From Prochlorococcus sp. HOT208_60m_813L03 (GTDB taxonomy: Bacteria; Cyanobacteriota; Cyanobacteriia; PCC-6307; Cyanobiaceae), in assembly GCA_002026145.1 (NCBI GenBank), contig MWOQ01000195.1, positions 1 to 51,044 on the forward strand: 51,044 nucleotides of DNA, written 5' to 3'. The notes under the pieces are model-generated. The model searched no databases. It saw only the letters and a program-made list of their open reading frames with translations, and was not told where the DNA came from. Of the stretch, positions 27,247-36,033 are shown piece after piece; the first letter of the stretch is position 1; every line of letters starts with the position of its first letter. The position numbers and the translations under genes are program-made.

Positions 27247-28644
27247 TTAGTTTGTAATTAATTTCCGATCCCATTTTCTCATAATTAAAAGACCAATTAT
27301 TACCAGTATTGAGGGTATAAAACCAATACATAATCTAATAGTTAATTGTGCTGAGTAGCATTGTTCAATAATATTTAGAGCATCCTTATCAACAAAGCAT
27401 GATTGATAGCCTGATAAATACAATAATAATCCTAATAATTGAACACTAAACGCGATACCAATCTTCTGAATAAGTACCATCCAAGCAGTATATAATCCTG
27501 CTGGTTTCTCTGGGTCTTCGTCTATTGCATCAGGCAGTAGTGACCAAGGGATAAGAAAAGCGGTTGAAGCTCCAATACCAATAAGACAGATTATAAAAAT
27601 TAAAAGAATGAACAGAAATATGTTGCTGGCATTTAGGAATAAACTATCTCCAGCTCCTGAAATTTTTGATAATGAAGGTAAAAATAAAGCTGCCGTACAT
27701 GAAATAATCCACATAATCGCTCCATAGTTTAACGCTGAAATCCTGTTCAATTTATTTGATACTCTGGTCCATATTTGTAAACCCACTAAAGCGCTAATTT
27801 GGAAAGGTATCGGGATCCACTTCGCAATATATGTTGGTACGTTCAGTACATCCTCGACATAGATTAACGCTACTGTTTGCATTAATTGTAAGGCACACCA
27901 GAGAAGAATATAGAGCGTAATAACTTTTAGAAATTTTTTATTTCTGAAGATCCTTTTGAATTGAAGTGTTATAGCTTCAACTTTTCCTGAAGGCCTTCTT
28001 GCTTTTTTTGCGAATGGAGCTAATCCCCAACAAGAAATTAATGTTGCAGCAACTGCAATACATCCGCTTATTTTACCCATTAAAAAATATTCATTATTTG
28101 ATGATCCTTCGGAACCTAATACAACTCCAGCAATTATTAAACCAGTTAGTCCTGCAATTATTGAGCCAGTAAATCTAGATGCGTTTAGTCTTGTTCTTAT
28201 TGCTGTTTTTTCAGAAATTTCAGTAGAAAGAGCTGCGAAAGGAAGATTAATACTTGTATAAGCAGTCATTACGATTATAGAAATTATGGCATAGTAAATA
28301 GTCTTGGTTAGCACTGAACCAGTGGGTGTCCACCATATCGCAGCTAAAGAGAAACCAAGGGGAACAGATGCTGCTACCATCCAAGGGATTCTAGGCCCCC
28401 ATCTTGATTTAGTACGATCACTTAACCATCCAATTAACGGATCATTTACTGCATCCCATATCTTTATTAACATTAATAATGATCCTGCAATTATTACTGG
28501 TAAACCAGCAGAAATAAAGAATTTGAAAAGAAAAAAACCAAATTGTGTCGCGACTAAACCCGTACCTGCATCTCCTAGCCCATAAGAGAACATTAATCTT
28601 GTTGTTGATCTAGAAATATTTTTTTTCGAGTGTGAATTTTCCAA
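27247..28644 (-). CDS. MFS transporter of the GPH (MelB-like) type
   Basis: Twelve hydrophobic segments fit a 465-residue major facilitator. The N-terminal YGLGDAGTGLVATQFGFFLF, followed by LIKIWDAVNDPLIGWLSDRT and SRWGPRIPWMVAASVPLG, is the glycoside-pentoside-hexuronide:cation symporter pattern. The substrate is not predictable; sugars or osmolytes are candidates. The start is TTG at 28644, and an ATG 17 codons later (MFSYGLGD) is an alternative that would keep all membrane segments. It lies 9 bases upstream of the MlaE gene, so it may begin that transcript. Confidence 0.88.
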   Translation of the reverse strand: MENSHSKKNISRSTTRLMFSYGLGDAGTGLVATQFGFFLFKFFISAGLPVIIAGSLLMLIKIWDAVNDPLIGWLSDRTKSRWGPRIPWMVAASVPLGFSLAAIWWTPTGSVLTKTIYYAIISIIVMTAYTSINLPFAALSTEISEKTAIRTRLNASRFTGSIIAGLTGLIIAGVVLGSEGSSNNEYFLMGKISGCIAVAATLISCWGLAPFAKKARRPSGKVEAITLQFKRIFRNKKFLKVITLYILLWCALQLMQTVALIYVEDVLNVPTYIAKWIPIPFQISALVGLQIWTRVSNKLNRISALNYGAIMWIISCTAALFLPSLSKISGAGDSLFLNASNIFLFILLIFIICLIGIGASTAFLIPWSLLPDAIDEDPEKPAGLYTAWMVLIQKIGIAFSVQLLGLLLYLSGYQSCFVDKDALNIIEQCYSAQLTIRLCIGFIPSILVIIGLLIMRKWDRKLITN

Positions 28645-28705
28645 TCTTTTTACTTTGTTTATTGTTTGATAATGTATTATTGCAATGGTAATTCTATTAC
28701 TTAAT

Positions 28706-28776
28706 GCGGGCGTGGTTTAGTGGTAAAACCTCAGCCTTCCAAGCTGAAGATGCGGGTTCGATTCCCGCCGCCCGCT
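28706..28776 (+). tRNA. tRNA-Gly (anticodon TCC)
   Basis: The 71-nt sequence folds fully. The acceptor arm is GCGGGCG/CGCCCGC. The anticodon stem TCAGC/GCTGA encloses loop CTTCCAA with anticodon TCC. The T arm is GCGGG-TTCGATT-CCCGC. The discriminator is T and CCA is not encoded. The last base directly abuts the stop codon of glgX on the other strand. Confidence 0.97.
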
Positions 28777-30810
28777 TTAGAATAAATTATTTTTTGCCCT
28801 AAATACTTCTTCTGAAATGATTAGTAAAGAGCTTCTACTCTTTATTGAAACAGTTTTTTCATTAATAGTTAAGGGTTCAAAAATCTCAGACATGCTAGTG
28901 TCGATAACTTTTAACCAATTATATTTACATTTCGGCAAGGGGAAATCGATACTTTTTGAATATGCATTTAAACCTATCCAAACCAGCGGACTAGTATTGT
29001 CTTTGTTAATGCTAAAGGCAACTGTGTGAGACCAACTACTCCAATCGGGGCTATCTAACTTTGTTCCATGCCAATGATATGTTGGAATATTTTCATTAGT
29101 TTGATTATTAGGGAAGAATGATGGATTAAAAATGTTTATTAGTTTTTTTCGGATTTTTATAACGTATTTAAAATAATCTAATAATTCCAAATCTTGTTGA
29201 CCATTTTCCCAATTCATCCAGCCCAATAAATTATTTTGGCACCAAGAATTGTTGTTCCCACCTTGTGATCTTCCTATTTCATCACCCATAAGTATCATTG
29301 GAACACCTTTAGAGATAAGTAAACTAAGAACAAGATTTTTTTGTTGTCTTTTTCTTAAATCATTTATTAATAAGTTCGTAGTTGGTCCCTCAGTACCATG
29401 ATTCCAAGAATTATTATGGTTATCTCCATCTCTATTTTGTTCTCTATTAGCAAAATTATGTTTTCTATTGAAAGTTACTAAGTCTTTTAAAGTGAATCCA
29501 TCATGTGAAGTAATAAAATTTATCGACTTTGGAAAAATATTATCTTCTTTATAAATAGATGGAGAGCCTTTTATTTTATCGCTCATATTCCAAGCTGTAT
29601 CTTTATCCCCCTTCCAAAATCTCCTCAAGTTATCTCTAAAATGACCATTCCAAGTGAAAGTATTCTTAGATGGGAAATCACCTAATTTATATAAACCGCC
29701 ACAATCCCATGGCTCACTTATGAACTTGATATCGATAAGTTCTGGTTCACATTCTATATCTTCAAAAATTGGAGGATTCTCAAGCGGTGAAAGATTTTCT
29801 CCTCTTGATAGGGCAATTCCTAAATCAAATCTAAAACCATCAACTCCTAATTCACTCGCCCAACATTTTAAAGATTCAATAATTAGTTTTCTAACTAATC
29901 CTCTGTTTGCTGCAATAGTATTTCCACATCCGGAGACGTCCTGGTAATTTTTATCTTTTCCAATAAAGTAATAAAGATTTTCATCTATACCTTTCCAAGA
30001 TATTGCTGGCCCTTTTGAATCACCTTCGCAAGTGTGATTGTATACAACATCTAAGATGACTTCAATTTCTGCTTTATGACATTCCTCTACAAATCTTCTA
30101 AATTCCTCTCTATTCTTTTCGGGGGATTCATTCGAAAGATATTCAAAATGCGGAGTAAACCAATTAATTGGACTATATCCCCAAAAATTTTTTAGACCAT
30201 TTGGGGCATCAGTAGGATCAAAACAAAAAATTGGAAGTAATTCAATTGTTGTAATACCCAGTTCTTTGAGATAAGGAATTTTTTTTAAAAATTTCTTAAA
30301 ACAACTTTCATCTTTATCAGTTGATTCAGTGAAAGCTTTGATATGGAGTTCATAAATAATTGTTTCTTCCCAAGAATGTTTCGGTCTTGGATAATCCTTA
30401 AAATTAAATAATTTTCTATCGCAAACAACACTTTTAAGACAAGAATTAGTATTTTCTTGATTTTTTAATGCATTTTCTCTTTTATATCTTCTCCATCCGG
30501 TAATACCCCTTGAACATGGATCAAGTAATACTTTTTTTTCATAGTTATTATTAATCTCATTATTTTTTTGTTTCACTCTAAAAGCATAAATACAACCTTC
30601 ATCTAGATTTTTTATTTCCGCATGCCAGTATGGACCTGTATTATGAGTCTGATCTAATTTGAATGTGCTTTTTGGGGAAATAGAGTCCTCTTTCTCAAAC
30701 AATAAGATTTCTACATATTCTGCATTTGTGGCTACTAAGGAAAAATTAACCCCTTGTGAAGTTAGAGAACTCCCTAAAGGAAATGGTTTACCTTTTTTGA
30801 GATGAATCAC
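28777..30810 (-). CDS. glgX: Glycogen debranching enzyme (isoamylase type)
   Basis: The 677-residue protein has an N-terminal CBM48 domain (PLGSSLTSQGVNFSLVATNA) and a GH13 barrel. The catalytic regions are EVILDVVYNHTCEG, DGFRFDLGIAL (nucleophile Asp), ISEPWDCGG (acid/base Glu) and NFITSHDGFTLKDLV. GlgX removes alpha-1,6 branches during glycogen breakdown, which feeds night metabolism in cyanobacteria. The start is GTG at 30810 (VIHLKKGKPF read as M). The gene ends flush against tRNA-Gly. A 624-bp region without a clear gene lies upstream. Confidence 0.93.
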   Translation of the reverse strand: MIHLKKGKPFPLGSSLTSQGVNFSLVATNAEYVEILLFEKEDSISPKSTFKLDQTHNTGPYWHAEIKNLDEGCIYAFRVKQKNNEINNNYEKKVLLDPCSRGITGWRRYKRENALKNQENTNSCLKSVVCDRKLFNFKDYPRPKHSWEETIIYELHIKAFTESTDKDESCFKKFLKKIPYLKELGITTIELLPIFCFDPTDAPNGLKNFWGYSPINWFTPHFEYLSNESPEKNREEFRRFVEECHKAEIEVILDVVYNHTCEGDSKGPAISWKGIDENLYYFIGKDKNYQDVSGCGNTIAANRGLVRKLIIESLKCWASELGVDGFRFDLGIALSRGENLSPLENPPIFEDIECEPELIDIKFISEPWDCGGLYKLGDFPSKNTFTWNGHFRDNLRRFWKGDKDTAWNMSDKIKGSPSIYKEDNIFPKSINFITSHDGFTLKDLVTFNRKHNFANREQNRDGDNHNNSWNHGTEGPTTNLLINDLRKRQQKNLVLSLLISKGVPMILMGDEIGRSQGGNNNSWCQNNLLGWMNWENGQQDLELLDYFKYVIKIRKKLINIFNPSFFPNNQTNENIPTYHWHGTKLDSPDWSSWSHTVAFSINKDNTSPLVWIGLNAYSKSIDFPLPKCKYNWLKVIDTSMSEIFEPLTINEKTVSIKSRSSLLIISEEVFRAKNNLF

Positions 30811-31140
30811 TTTTTCTTTATCATTGATTAGTTAAATATTGAGATAATTTATTTAAATTACTGATATTTGAATAATAGATGCAAAATTTAAAAAAAAAAC
30901 TCAAATTTAAGGCATCACTAATCAACTTTATTAGATCTTGGAGAGTATTAATTTTCTAATTAATTACAATTTCTTCAATCACTTGCTCAGTGCATAAAAC
31001 GATTTATAGAGAAAGTTTAATAATGAGAAAACTAGATTTTTCTTGATTTCAAAATACAAATTGTGTTTTTTCATGTGATGAGAAGGAAATATATCTGAAA
31101 ATTAATAAAACATAATAAATAGCTCAAATTCTTAAATTTA

Positions 31141-31200
31141 CCCCCCTTTGACATTTCCCCCCTTTGCTAAATCTAGTTAGATTTTTAATGCTAAATCTAG
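31141..31200. repeat. Paired C-tracts and 12-bp direct repeat upstream of HU
   Basis: CCCCCCTTTG occurs at 31141-31150 and again at 31157-31166. TGCTAAATCTAG occurs at 31165-31176 and again at 31189-31200, a start-to-start distance of 24 bases. Runs of six C are striking in such AT-rich DNA. A spacing of 24 bases is a bit over two helical turns, so paired protein binding on similar faces is conceivable. Purpose unknown. Confidence 0.55.
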
Positions 31201-31299
31201 TGCCACCAATGCTTTTTGCTGTTTTCTAAATGAAGAAGCTTTTTTTTATAAATGAAAAAGCGCGGTTATAAGAAATTAATAATGTTGCTAAAAATGTCC

Positions 31300-31408
31300 C
31301 TAAAATTTGTATAAAGCTTTGCGCCGCCGGCATTTTCGGTTGCCGGATTTGTATTTGCTCCATATGATGTGAAAGTTCGAGGTTTAAACTCGATTTAAAT
31401 CTTTTTTT
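31300..31408 (+). ncRNA. Candidate small RNA or structured HU leader
   Basis: A GC-rich hairpin, CCGGCA at 31327-31332 pairing with TGCCGG at 31341-31346 over an 8-base loop, stands out from the AT-rich surroundings. Fifty bases later a second hairpin, TCGAG (31377-31381) with CTCGA (31389-31393), is followed by seven T at 31402-31408. Together they look like a short transcript with its own weak terminator, or an attenuator-like leader of the HU gene. The 5' end is only a guess. There is no match I know to Yfr1 or the Yfr2 family motifs. Confidence 0.3.
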
Positions 31409-31434
31409 AACCCCTAGCTTTAATTTAAATTTCA

Positions 31435-31710
31435 ATGAACAAAGCTGATTTAGTAAATCTTGTTGCAGCTCGTACGGAGCTCACAAAAACGGATGTTTCT
31501 TTAGTTGTTGATGCAGCTATTGAAACTATTGTTGATTCAGTAGTGGAAGGCAAAAAAGTCTCTTTACTAGGATTTGGTTCTTTTGAACCAAGAGATCGTT
31601 CTGCAAGACAGGGTTTAAACCCTAAGACAGGCGAAAAAATAGCAATACCCGCTAAAAGAGTTCCAACATTCTCTGCAGGTAAACTTTTTAAGGATAGAGT
31701 TCAAGGGTAA
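31435..31710 (+). CDS. hup: HU-family DNA-binding protein
   Basis: The 91-residue sequence is a full HU: MNKADLVNLVAARTELTKTD, GKKVSLLGFGSFEPRDRSAR, QGLNPKTGEKIAIPAKRVPT and FSAGKLFKDRV. The arm region contains the DNA-intercalating Pro. HU is the main nucleoid architectural protein and acts as a dimer. The ATG at 31435 has no strong Shine-Dalgarno. A good terminator follows at 31743-31771. The long structured upstream region suggests regulated transcription. Confidence 0.97.
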   Translation: MNKADLVNLVAARTELTKTDVSLVVDAAIETIVDSVVEGKKVSLLGFGSFEPRDRSARQGLNPKTGEKIAIPAKRVPTFSAGKLFKDRVQG

Positions 31711-31742
31711 TTTTTTTAATCTATTTCTTCCTTTAATAACAA

Positions 31743-31771
31743 GGTGCTCTTTTTGGGGCATCTTTTTTTTT
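31743..31771 (+). terminator. Rho-independent terminator after the HU gene
   Basis: GGTGCTC at 31743-31749 pairs (with two G-T pairs) with the end of GGGGCATC at 31755-31762, giving a 7-bp stem with a T-rich loop. A run of nine T follows. It lies 33 bases after the HU stop codon. Confidence 0.7.
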
Positions 31772-31849
31772 AAATCTCAAAAAGATGCAATTAGCTCAAT
31801 GCCCCATACTCTTAACGAGGTATCTAAAATTTTGAAATCTTAAGAAGAA

Positions 31850-32161
31850 ATGAAATGTTTAACTATTTTTTTCCTTAAATTTTTGTTGTTATCTAATTTT
31901 GTGATGGCTGAAACAATACCAACAAAGCCTAATATTTTAAAACAATCTAGTGATTGTTTTAAAGATTCTCGAACCCAAATATGTAAAGAATTAGTTTCTG
32001 AAATAGAAAAACTTCAATTAGTAGTATTTGACCAAAATAGATTCAAATGTCAATCAAGTTTATTGGGGCTGCAAACGGAAATTATTGAAGCTTATTTTTT
32101 TAATAATTTCTCAAATGAGAGAATTTCATTAATGATCCCATATGTGATTAAAAATTGTTAA
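31850..32161 (+). CDS. Small secreted protein, function unknown
   Basis: The 103-residue product begins with a clear signal peptide (MKCLTIFFLKFLLLSNFVMA, cut before ETIP). The mature part of about 83 residues is mostly helical and contains four cysteines (SDCFKDSRTQICKEL, FKCQSS and a C-terminal NC), enough for two disulfides in the periplasm or lumen. No known domain is seen. An AAGAAG sequence lies just before the ATG. It stands after the HU terminator, so it has its own promoter. Confidence 0.7.
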   Translation: MKCLTIFFLKFLLLSNFVMAETIPTKPNILKQSSDCFKDSRTQICKELVSEIEKLQLVVFDQNRFKCQSSLLGLQTEIIEAYFFNNFSNERISLMIPYVIKNC

Positions 32162-32215
32162 TTATTAAAATAATTTATTTTTTTGGAATATTATAAATTT
32201 GTTATTTAATTTGTA

Positions 32216-32467
32216 ATGGTAAAAGGTTTTTCTGATAATGAAGTTAAGAATAATACTCAAAATACTCAAAATACTCAAATAAAAGAAAAAAAAGGCTTAG
32301 CTGGTTTTCTTAAAGGCAAGAAATTAACTTACACTTTGCCAGGCAAAAAACAAATAAATATTTTTGGATCAATAGTAATAGGCTTAAATTTCATTTTAGT
32401 ATTGCTAGTCATCCTGTATTTAAAGAATCAAGAATTCCATGACTTTGTATTTAATGTTGGACGTTAG
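32216..32467 (+). CDS. Small single-pass membrane protein with NTQ repeats
   Basis: This 83-residue product has a polar N-terminus with the tripeptide NTQ three times in a row, then a basic segment (KEKKGLAGFLKGKKLTYTLP) and one membrane helix (IFGSIVIGLNFILVLLVILYL). The basic segment suggests the N-terminus stays in the cytosol. No domain is recognised. The NTQ run is encoded by three perfect 9-bp units at 32252-32278. Confidence 0.68.
   Translation: MVKGFSDNEVKNNTQNTQNTQIKEKKGLAGFLKGKKLTYTLPGKKQINIFGSIVIGLNFILVLLVILYLKNQEFHDFVFNVGR
32252..32278 (+). repeat. Three perfect 9-bp tandem repeats inside a small ORF
   Basis: AATACTCAA is repeated exactly three times and encodes NTQ-NTQ-NTQ in the 32216-32467 gene. 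The unit is a multiple of three, so copy-number change would alter length but keep the frame. Confidence 0.9.
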
Positions 32468-32525
32468 CTATATTTTTAGATCGAAAGATTTTATTAGATG
32501 ATATATTTAAATTTTAGAATATCTT

Positions 32526-32783
32526 ATGAAGGTAGTTAATTTAGTTTCTCAAGTATTTTTTTTGTTGATAACTATTCTATTTTTGATATTTTTTCTAACA
32601 GGTTATGACTCCGCTTTCGAGGCAGACCAAAATTGTCATTCATATCTTTCAAGTTACGATAACCCATCGGGAAATTATGGTTGTGACCATGATACTGAGA
32701 CTCATCAGTGGATTCTTTACGAGTCCAATGGAAGTAAAGAACCAGCAAAAATTATTAAGAAATTTAGGTATAAGTTTTTATAA
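32526..32783 (+). CDS. Small membrane-anchored protein, function unknown
   Basis: The 85-residue product has one hydrophobic segment (VSQVFFLLITILFLIFFLTGY) followed by about 55 polar residues with two cysteines (DQNCHSYLSSYDNPSGNYGC) and an acidic/His patch (DHDTETHQW). It could be an exported anchored peptide. A shorter frame at 32605-32799 overlaps it and looks like a shadow. The last 6 bases overlap the convergent next gene. No family is recognised. Confidence 0.6.
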   Translation: MKVVNLVSQVFFLLITILFLIFFLTGYDSAFEADQNCHSYLSSYDNPSGNYGCDHDTETHQWILYESNGSKEPAKIIKKFRYKFL

Positions 32784-32990
32784 ATCAATTTTCTTATAAA
32801 AAAACTTTGCAGATATAATAGAAATAACAGCTGTAATTGTGAAAGTAAGATATTGATATATGCTTCCTTCTAAGTAGATTTTATTTTTATATAGAGGAAA
32901 ATCGACTAAAGATCCTATAGTACCCCAAATAATTACCCAAACAGATATGTATAAGAATACTTTTATTGGATTAGATTTTTTTGCTTCCAT
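32778..32990 (-). CDS. Small two-helix membrane protein, function unknown
   Basis: The 70-residue product has two hydrophobic segments (VFLYISVWVIIWGTIGSLVD and YLTFTITAVISIISAKFFY) and Lys-rich ends (MEAKKSN at the start and FFYKKIDL at the end). It lies 2 bases after the HLIP gene on the same strand, so the two are probably cotranscribed. A role near pigment-protein complexes is possible only by that association. No family is recognised. Confidence 0.7.
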   Translation of the reverse strand: MEAKKSNPIKVFLYISVWVIIWGTIGSLVDFPLYKNKIYLEGSIYQYLTFTITAVISIISAKFFYKKIDL

Positions 32991-32992
32991 TT

Positions 32993-33238
32993 TTAATTAA
33001 TACCGAAAATTGAAGAAGTAACAGGTCTGCCGTTAAAAACTAACTCGGTTAATATGAGCATTAAGAATCCGATCATTGCTGCTCTACCATTTACGAGTTC
33101 AGCACTGCTATTAAATCCAAAAACATTCTTTACTTCATCTCCCTGATTGTCTACCCATTTTGAGTATTCATTATCAGTTGATGATGTATCAGTAAAATCA
33201 TCATTTTGATTTTCTATTGGAGAGCCGTTTTCTTGCAT
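32993..33238 (-). CDS. hli: High-light-inducible protein (HLIP/SCP)
   Basis: The single-helix chlorophyll-binding motif is AELVNGRAAMIGFLMLILTE (about residues 47-66), with the Glu, Asn/Arg pattern of the CAB/ELIP/HLIP superfamily. At 81 residues it is longer than the compact 40-70-residue types, owing to an acidic disordered N-terminus of about 35 residues. HLIPs bind chlorophyll and carotenoid in the thylakoid and protect against excess light. Which hli paralogue it is cannot be said from sequence alone. It is followed by the two-helix protein gene. Confidence 0.93.
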   Translation of the reverse strand: MQENGSPIENQNDDFTDTSSTDNEYSKWVDNQGDEVKNVFGFNSSAELVNGRAAMIGFLMLILTELVFNGRPVTSSIFGIN

Positions 33239-33280
33239 TGAGTCTTTATGGTTTATTCTAGTAATTTTAAAACTAGTTTA

Positions 33281-34309
33281 TTATTTAATTAAAGTTGAAA
33301 TTATAAAAAAAATTAAGACAAAAATTATTATCCATAATAATTGTAATCTCAAAATTAATTGGCAAATTAATTTAATTTTTTCTCCAGTGCAATTATCTCC
33401 ATTCGCATTGATCTTTGGCTTTTTAATAATCTCATTTTTATATTTACTTTTTCCACCCAATGTTATTCCAGAAATATAAGCAAATATAGCCTCTGAAATC
33501 CCAGCATTAGGCGAATCATATTTTTTACCATCAAGATAGCTTTTTTTTATGATTGATCCATACTGATTAATTTTGGGACTAACTAAAGGTAATGTAATTA
33601 AAACTAATCTCGAAGGAACAAACGTAAAAATATCTTCGATTTTTGCACTGAAAAAACCTAAATATCTAAAATGATCATATCTGTATCCTATCATTGAATC
33701 TAAAGTACTTATGGCTTTATAAGAAAAACCAAGTGATAAAGGCCCTGGCAGAAAAATTGAAAATTTCATAAACAAAATTCCAATAAAAATCCAAAATAAT
33801 GGCCCAAATATTCCATCAACAGAATTCTCGGTAAGACTCTCTGTACTTGATCTCAAAAGATGTTCTAAAGAAGATGAACTTACATCCCTACTAACTATCC
33901 TTTGTACCTTCTCTTTGATTATTCTTTTATTTTGGTCATTAATTTCTTCGCGTTCTATTAGCTCTGCAATCTCTTTCACACTTGAAATAAGTCCCTTAGT
34001 AGCAATACAACTTGAAAGTCCAAAAAAAATTAGCAATCCACCAAAAAAATTATTTCTTGATTGCACATAACTGAGTTCTATCAATTTACCTAAACCAAAA
34101 CTCATTCCTATGGTGGATATAGATACTATTAAGCCACTCCAAAACAATATATTTTTATTTTCCCCAAAATTATTTATGAGATAATCAGATATTTTTTTTA
34201 TGTAAAAGCCAATTACTTGAACAGGGTGGATTAAGAATCTTGGATCGCCGATTAATAAATCAAAACCAATCGATCCAAGGAATATTAAAAATAAATTTAT
34301 TTCAGCCAA
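33281..34309 (-). CDS. cobD: Adenosylcobinamide-phosphate synthase
   Basis: The 342-residue membrane protein has the CbiB/CobD motifs [52 protein letters not shown] and [18 protein letters not shown]. The sequence [14 protein letters not shown] followed by GGKSKY is also typical. It attaches the aminopropanol arm in (pseudo)cobalamin synthesis, consistent with picocyanobacteria making their own corrinoid. The start is TTG at 34309, overlapping the ilvC end by 13 bases. Confidence 0.93.
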   Translation of the reverse strand: MAEINLFLIFLGSIGFDLLIGDPRFLIHPVQVIGFYIKKISDYLINNFGENKNILFWSGLIVSISTIGMSFGLGKLIELSYVQSRNNFFGGLLIFFGLSSCIATKGLISSVKEIAELIEREEINDQNKRIIKEKVQRIVSRDVSSSSLEHLLRSSTESLTENSVDGIFGPLFWIFIGILFMKFSIFLPGPLSLGFSYKAISTLDSMIGYRYDHFRYLGFFSAKIEDIFTFVPSRLVLITLPLVSPKINQYGSIIKKSYLDGKKYDSPNAGISEAIFAYISGITLGGKSKYKNEIIKKPKINANGDNCTGEKIKLICQLILRLQLLWIIIFVLIFFIISTLIK

Positions 34310-35286
34310 CTGAACATCGAGCGCAAACCTTTACCTACTTTTTCAATTTCATGTTTTGAGTTCTCTTCTCTTAATTTTGTCATTAAGGGTTTGTTTTTAT
34401 CGCATTCTTCCACAAAATTTTTAGCGAAAGTTCCATCTTGAATATCTTTTAGAATTTTCTGCATTTCTTTTTTTGTATCACTATTGATTAGTCTTTTACC
34501 ACTTACATAATCTCCATATTCTGCAGTATTTGAGATGGAATCTCTCATTTGAGATAAGCCTCCCTTCACCATTAAATCAACAATAAGTTTAACTTCATGT
34601 AAGCATTCGAAGTAAGCAAGTTCAGGTTGATATCCTGCCTCTACAAGAGTTTCAAAGCCTGATTTGACGAGTTCTGATAATCCTCCGCACAAGACAGCTT
34701 GTTCGCCAAATAAATCAGTTTCTGTTTCTTCTTTGAAGTTTGTTTCAAGAATTCCTGCTCTCGTTCCGCCAATCCCTTTAGCGTAAGCCATAGCTAATGA
34801 TCTTGCACCCCCAGAAGAATCTTGCTCTACTGCAAACAATGCTGGAACTCCCTGACCATTCTGATATTCCCAACGAACAGTGTGTCCGGGTCCTTTTGGG
34901 GCAATCATTACAACATCCACAAAACTAGGAGGTTTGATAAGTCCGAATCTTATATTGAAGCCATGAGCAAAACTTAATATCTTTCCTTCTTTTAAGTTTG
35001 GTTCTATTTCTTTAAGATAAACATCTTTCTGAAACTCATCTGGAAGGAGAATCATAATCCAGTCTGCTTTTTTGCAAGCTTCAGAAACGCTAAAGACTTG
35101 TAGACCATCGCTAATAGCTTTGCTTTCAGACTTACTTCCTTTATATAATCCAACAATTACATCCATACCGCTATCTTTAAGATTTAGGGCGTGTGCATGA
35201 CCTTGTGATCCATATCCAATAATCGCTATTGTTTTATTATTTAAAAGACTTAGATCTGCATCTGTGTCGTAAAAGAGTTGGGTCAT
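34297..35286 (-). CDS. ilvC: Ketol-acid reductoisomerase
   Basis: The 329-residue class I enzyme has the Rossmann motif [33 protein letters not shown], the metal-binding [16 protein letters not shown] and [15 protein letters not shown]. The cofactor loop [13 protein letters not shown] has Ser residues typical of NADPH use. It makes the dihydroxy acids of valine and isoleucine synthesis. It overlaps cobD by 13 bases. Confidence 0.97.
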   Translation of the reverse strand: MTQLFYDTDADLSLLNNKTIAIIGYGSQGHAHALNLKDSGMDVIVGLYKGSKSESKAISDGLQVFSVSEACKKADWIMILLPDEFQKDVYLKEIEPNLKEGKILSFAHGFNIRFGLIKPPSFVDVVMIAPKGPGHTVRWEYQNGQGVPALFAVEQDSSGGARSLAMAYAKGIGGTRAGILETNFKEETETDLFGEQAVLCGGLSELVKSGFETLVEAGYQPELAYFECLHEVKLIVDLMVKGGLSQMRDSISNTAEYGDYVSGKRLINSDTKKEMQKILKDIQDGTFAKNFVEECDKNKPLMTKLREENSKHEIEKVGKGLRSMFSWLK

Positions 35287-35397
35287 TAGTTGTAGCTTCT
35301 TTTCATTTGATAATTAATATTTTAGACATTAAGGTGAAAATAAACCAAAAAAATTATTAATTTAAAAAATTAAAATTAAAATATTAATTTAGAAAGT

Positions 35398-36009
35398 TTA
35401 AGACTGATTTGCTTCGCTTGGATGTGTAATTACTCTATCAATTAATCCATAATTTTTTGCTTCTTCCGCACTTAGAAAATAATCTCTATCAGTATCCTTT
35501 TCAATTTTCTCAAATGATTGCCCTGTCATATCTGCCATAGACATGTTTAACATATCTTTAATTCTTAAAATTTCCTTAGCTTCTATTTCAATATCACTTG
35601 CTTGGCGTTGAGATGTCCCTCCTAAGGGTTGATGAATCATTATTCTGCTGTGGGGCAAAGCAACTCTTTTACCTTTTGTACCAGCGGCCAACAGGAACGC
35701 TCCCATGGAGGCTGCGAGACCTACGCATATGGTTACTACATCACTTTTTACGTATTTGATAGTGTCATAAATTGCCAAGCCAGCAGTTACTGATCCTCCT
35801 GGGCTATTTATATACAGATAGATAGGTTTGGAATTATCATCAGAATCTAAATAAAGCATTTGTGCAACAAGGCTATTAGCGATACCATCATTCACTTCTT
35901 GTCCAAGAAAGAGAATTCTTTCAACACCTAGTCTTGTATATATGTCGACCCATCTTTCGTATTGACTTCCTGGAAGTCTGTAAGGCACGCTTGGAGTTCC
36001 TATTGGCAT
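35398..36009 (-). CDS. clpP3: ClpP-type protease subunit with complete active site
   Basis: This 203-residue subunit has the catalytic Ser101 in [11 protein letters not shown], His126 in [10 protein letters not shown] and an Asp in the KDTDRDYF segment. It lies 24 bases downstream of a ClpR-like gene, the arrangement of the essential cyanobacterial ClpP3/ClpR mixed protease that works with ClpC. I use the P3 name because of this pairing. The product degrades unfolded and regulatory proteins in the cytosol. Confidence 0.92.
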   Translation of the reverse strand: MPIGTPSVPYRLPGSQYERWVDIYTRLGVERILFLGQEVNDGIANSLVAQMLYLDSDDNSKPIYLYINSPGGSVTAGLAIYDTIKYVKSDVVTICVGLAASMGAFLLAAGTKGKRVALPHSRIMIHQPLGGTSQRQASDIEIEAKEILRIKDMLNMSMADMTGQSFEKIEKDTDRDYFLSAEEAKNYGLIDRVITHPSEANQS

Positions 36010-36033
36010 GATTTTAAAATAGTTTTGTGAGTG

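Larger units (their letters stand above)
30811..31434. other. Long noncoding region between glgX and HU genes
   Basis: This is the only gap above 300 bases in the window. The left half (30811-31130) is plain AT-rich sequence, presumably holding the glgX promoter on the minus strand. The right half is structured. It has two CCCCCCTTTG tracts (31141-31166), a 12-bp direct repeat (31165-31200), a GC-rich hairpin (31327-31346) and a hairpin with a T-run (31377-31408). One 69-codon minus-strand frame crosses it (31226-31435) but lies over all these elements, and I judge it to be chance. Confidence 0.6.

Noticed and set aside
31226-31435. 69-codon minus-strand frame upstream of HU
   Set aside because: It lies across the hairpins and T-run, its ATG overlaps the HU start, its sequence has no family resemblance, and its composition looks like translated noncoding DNA.
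32252-32278. Possible CRISPR-like repeat
   Set aside because: The units are contiguous 9-mers with no spacers and lie inside a coding frame.
32605-32799. Alternative plus-strand frame of 64 codons
   Set aside because: It overlaps the better 32526-32783 frame, which has a clear membrane helix, and it has no such feature itself.
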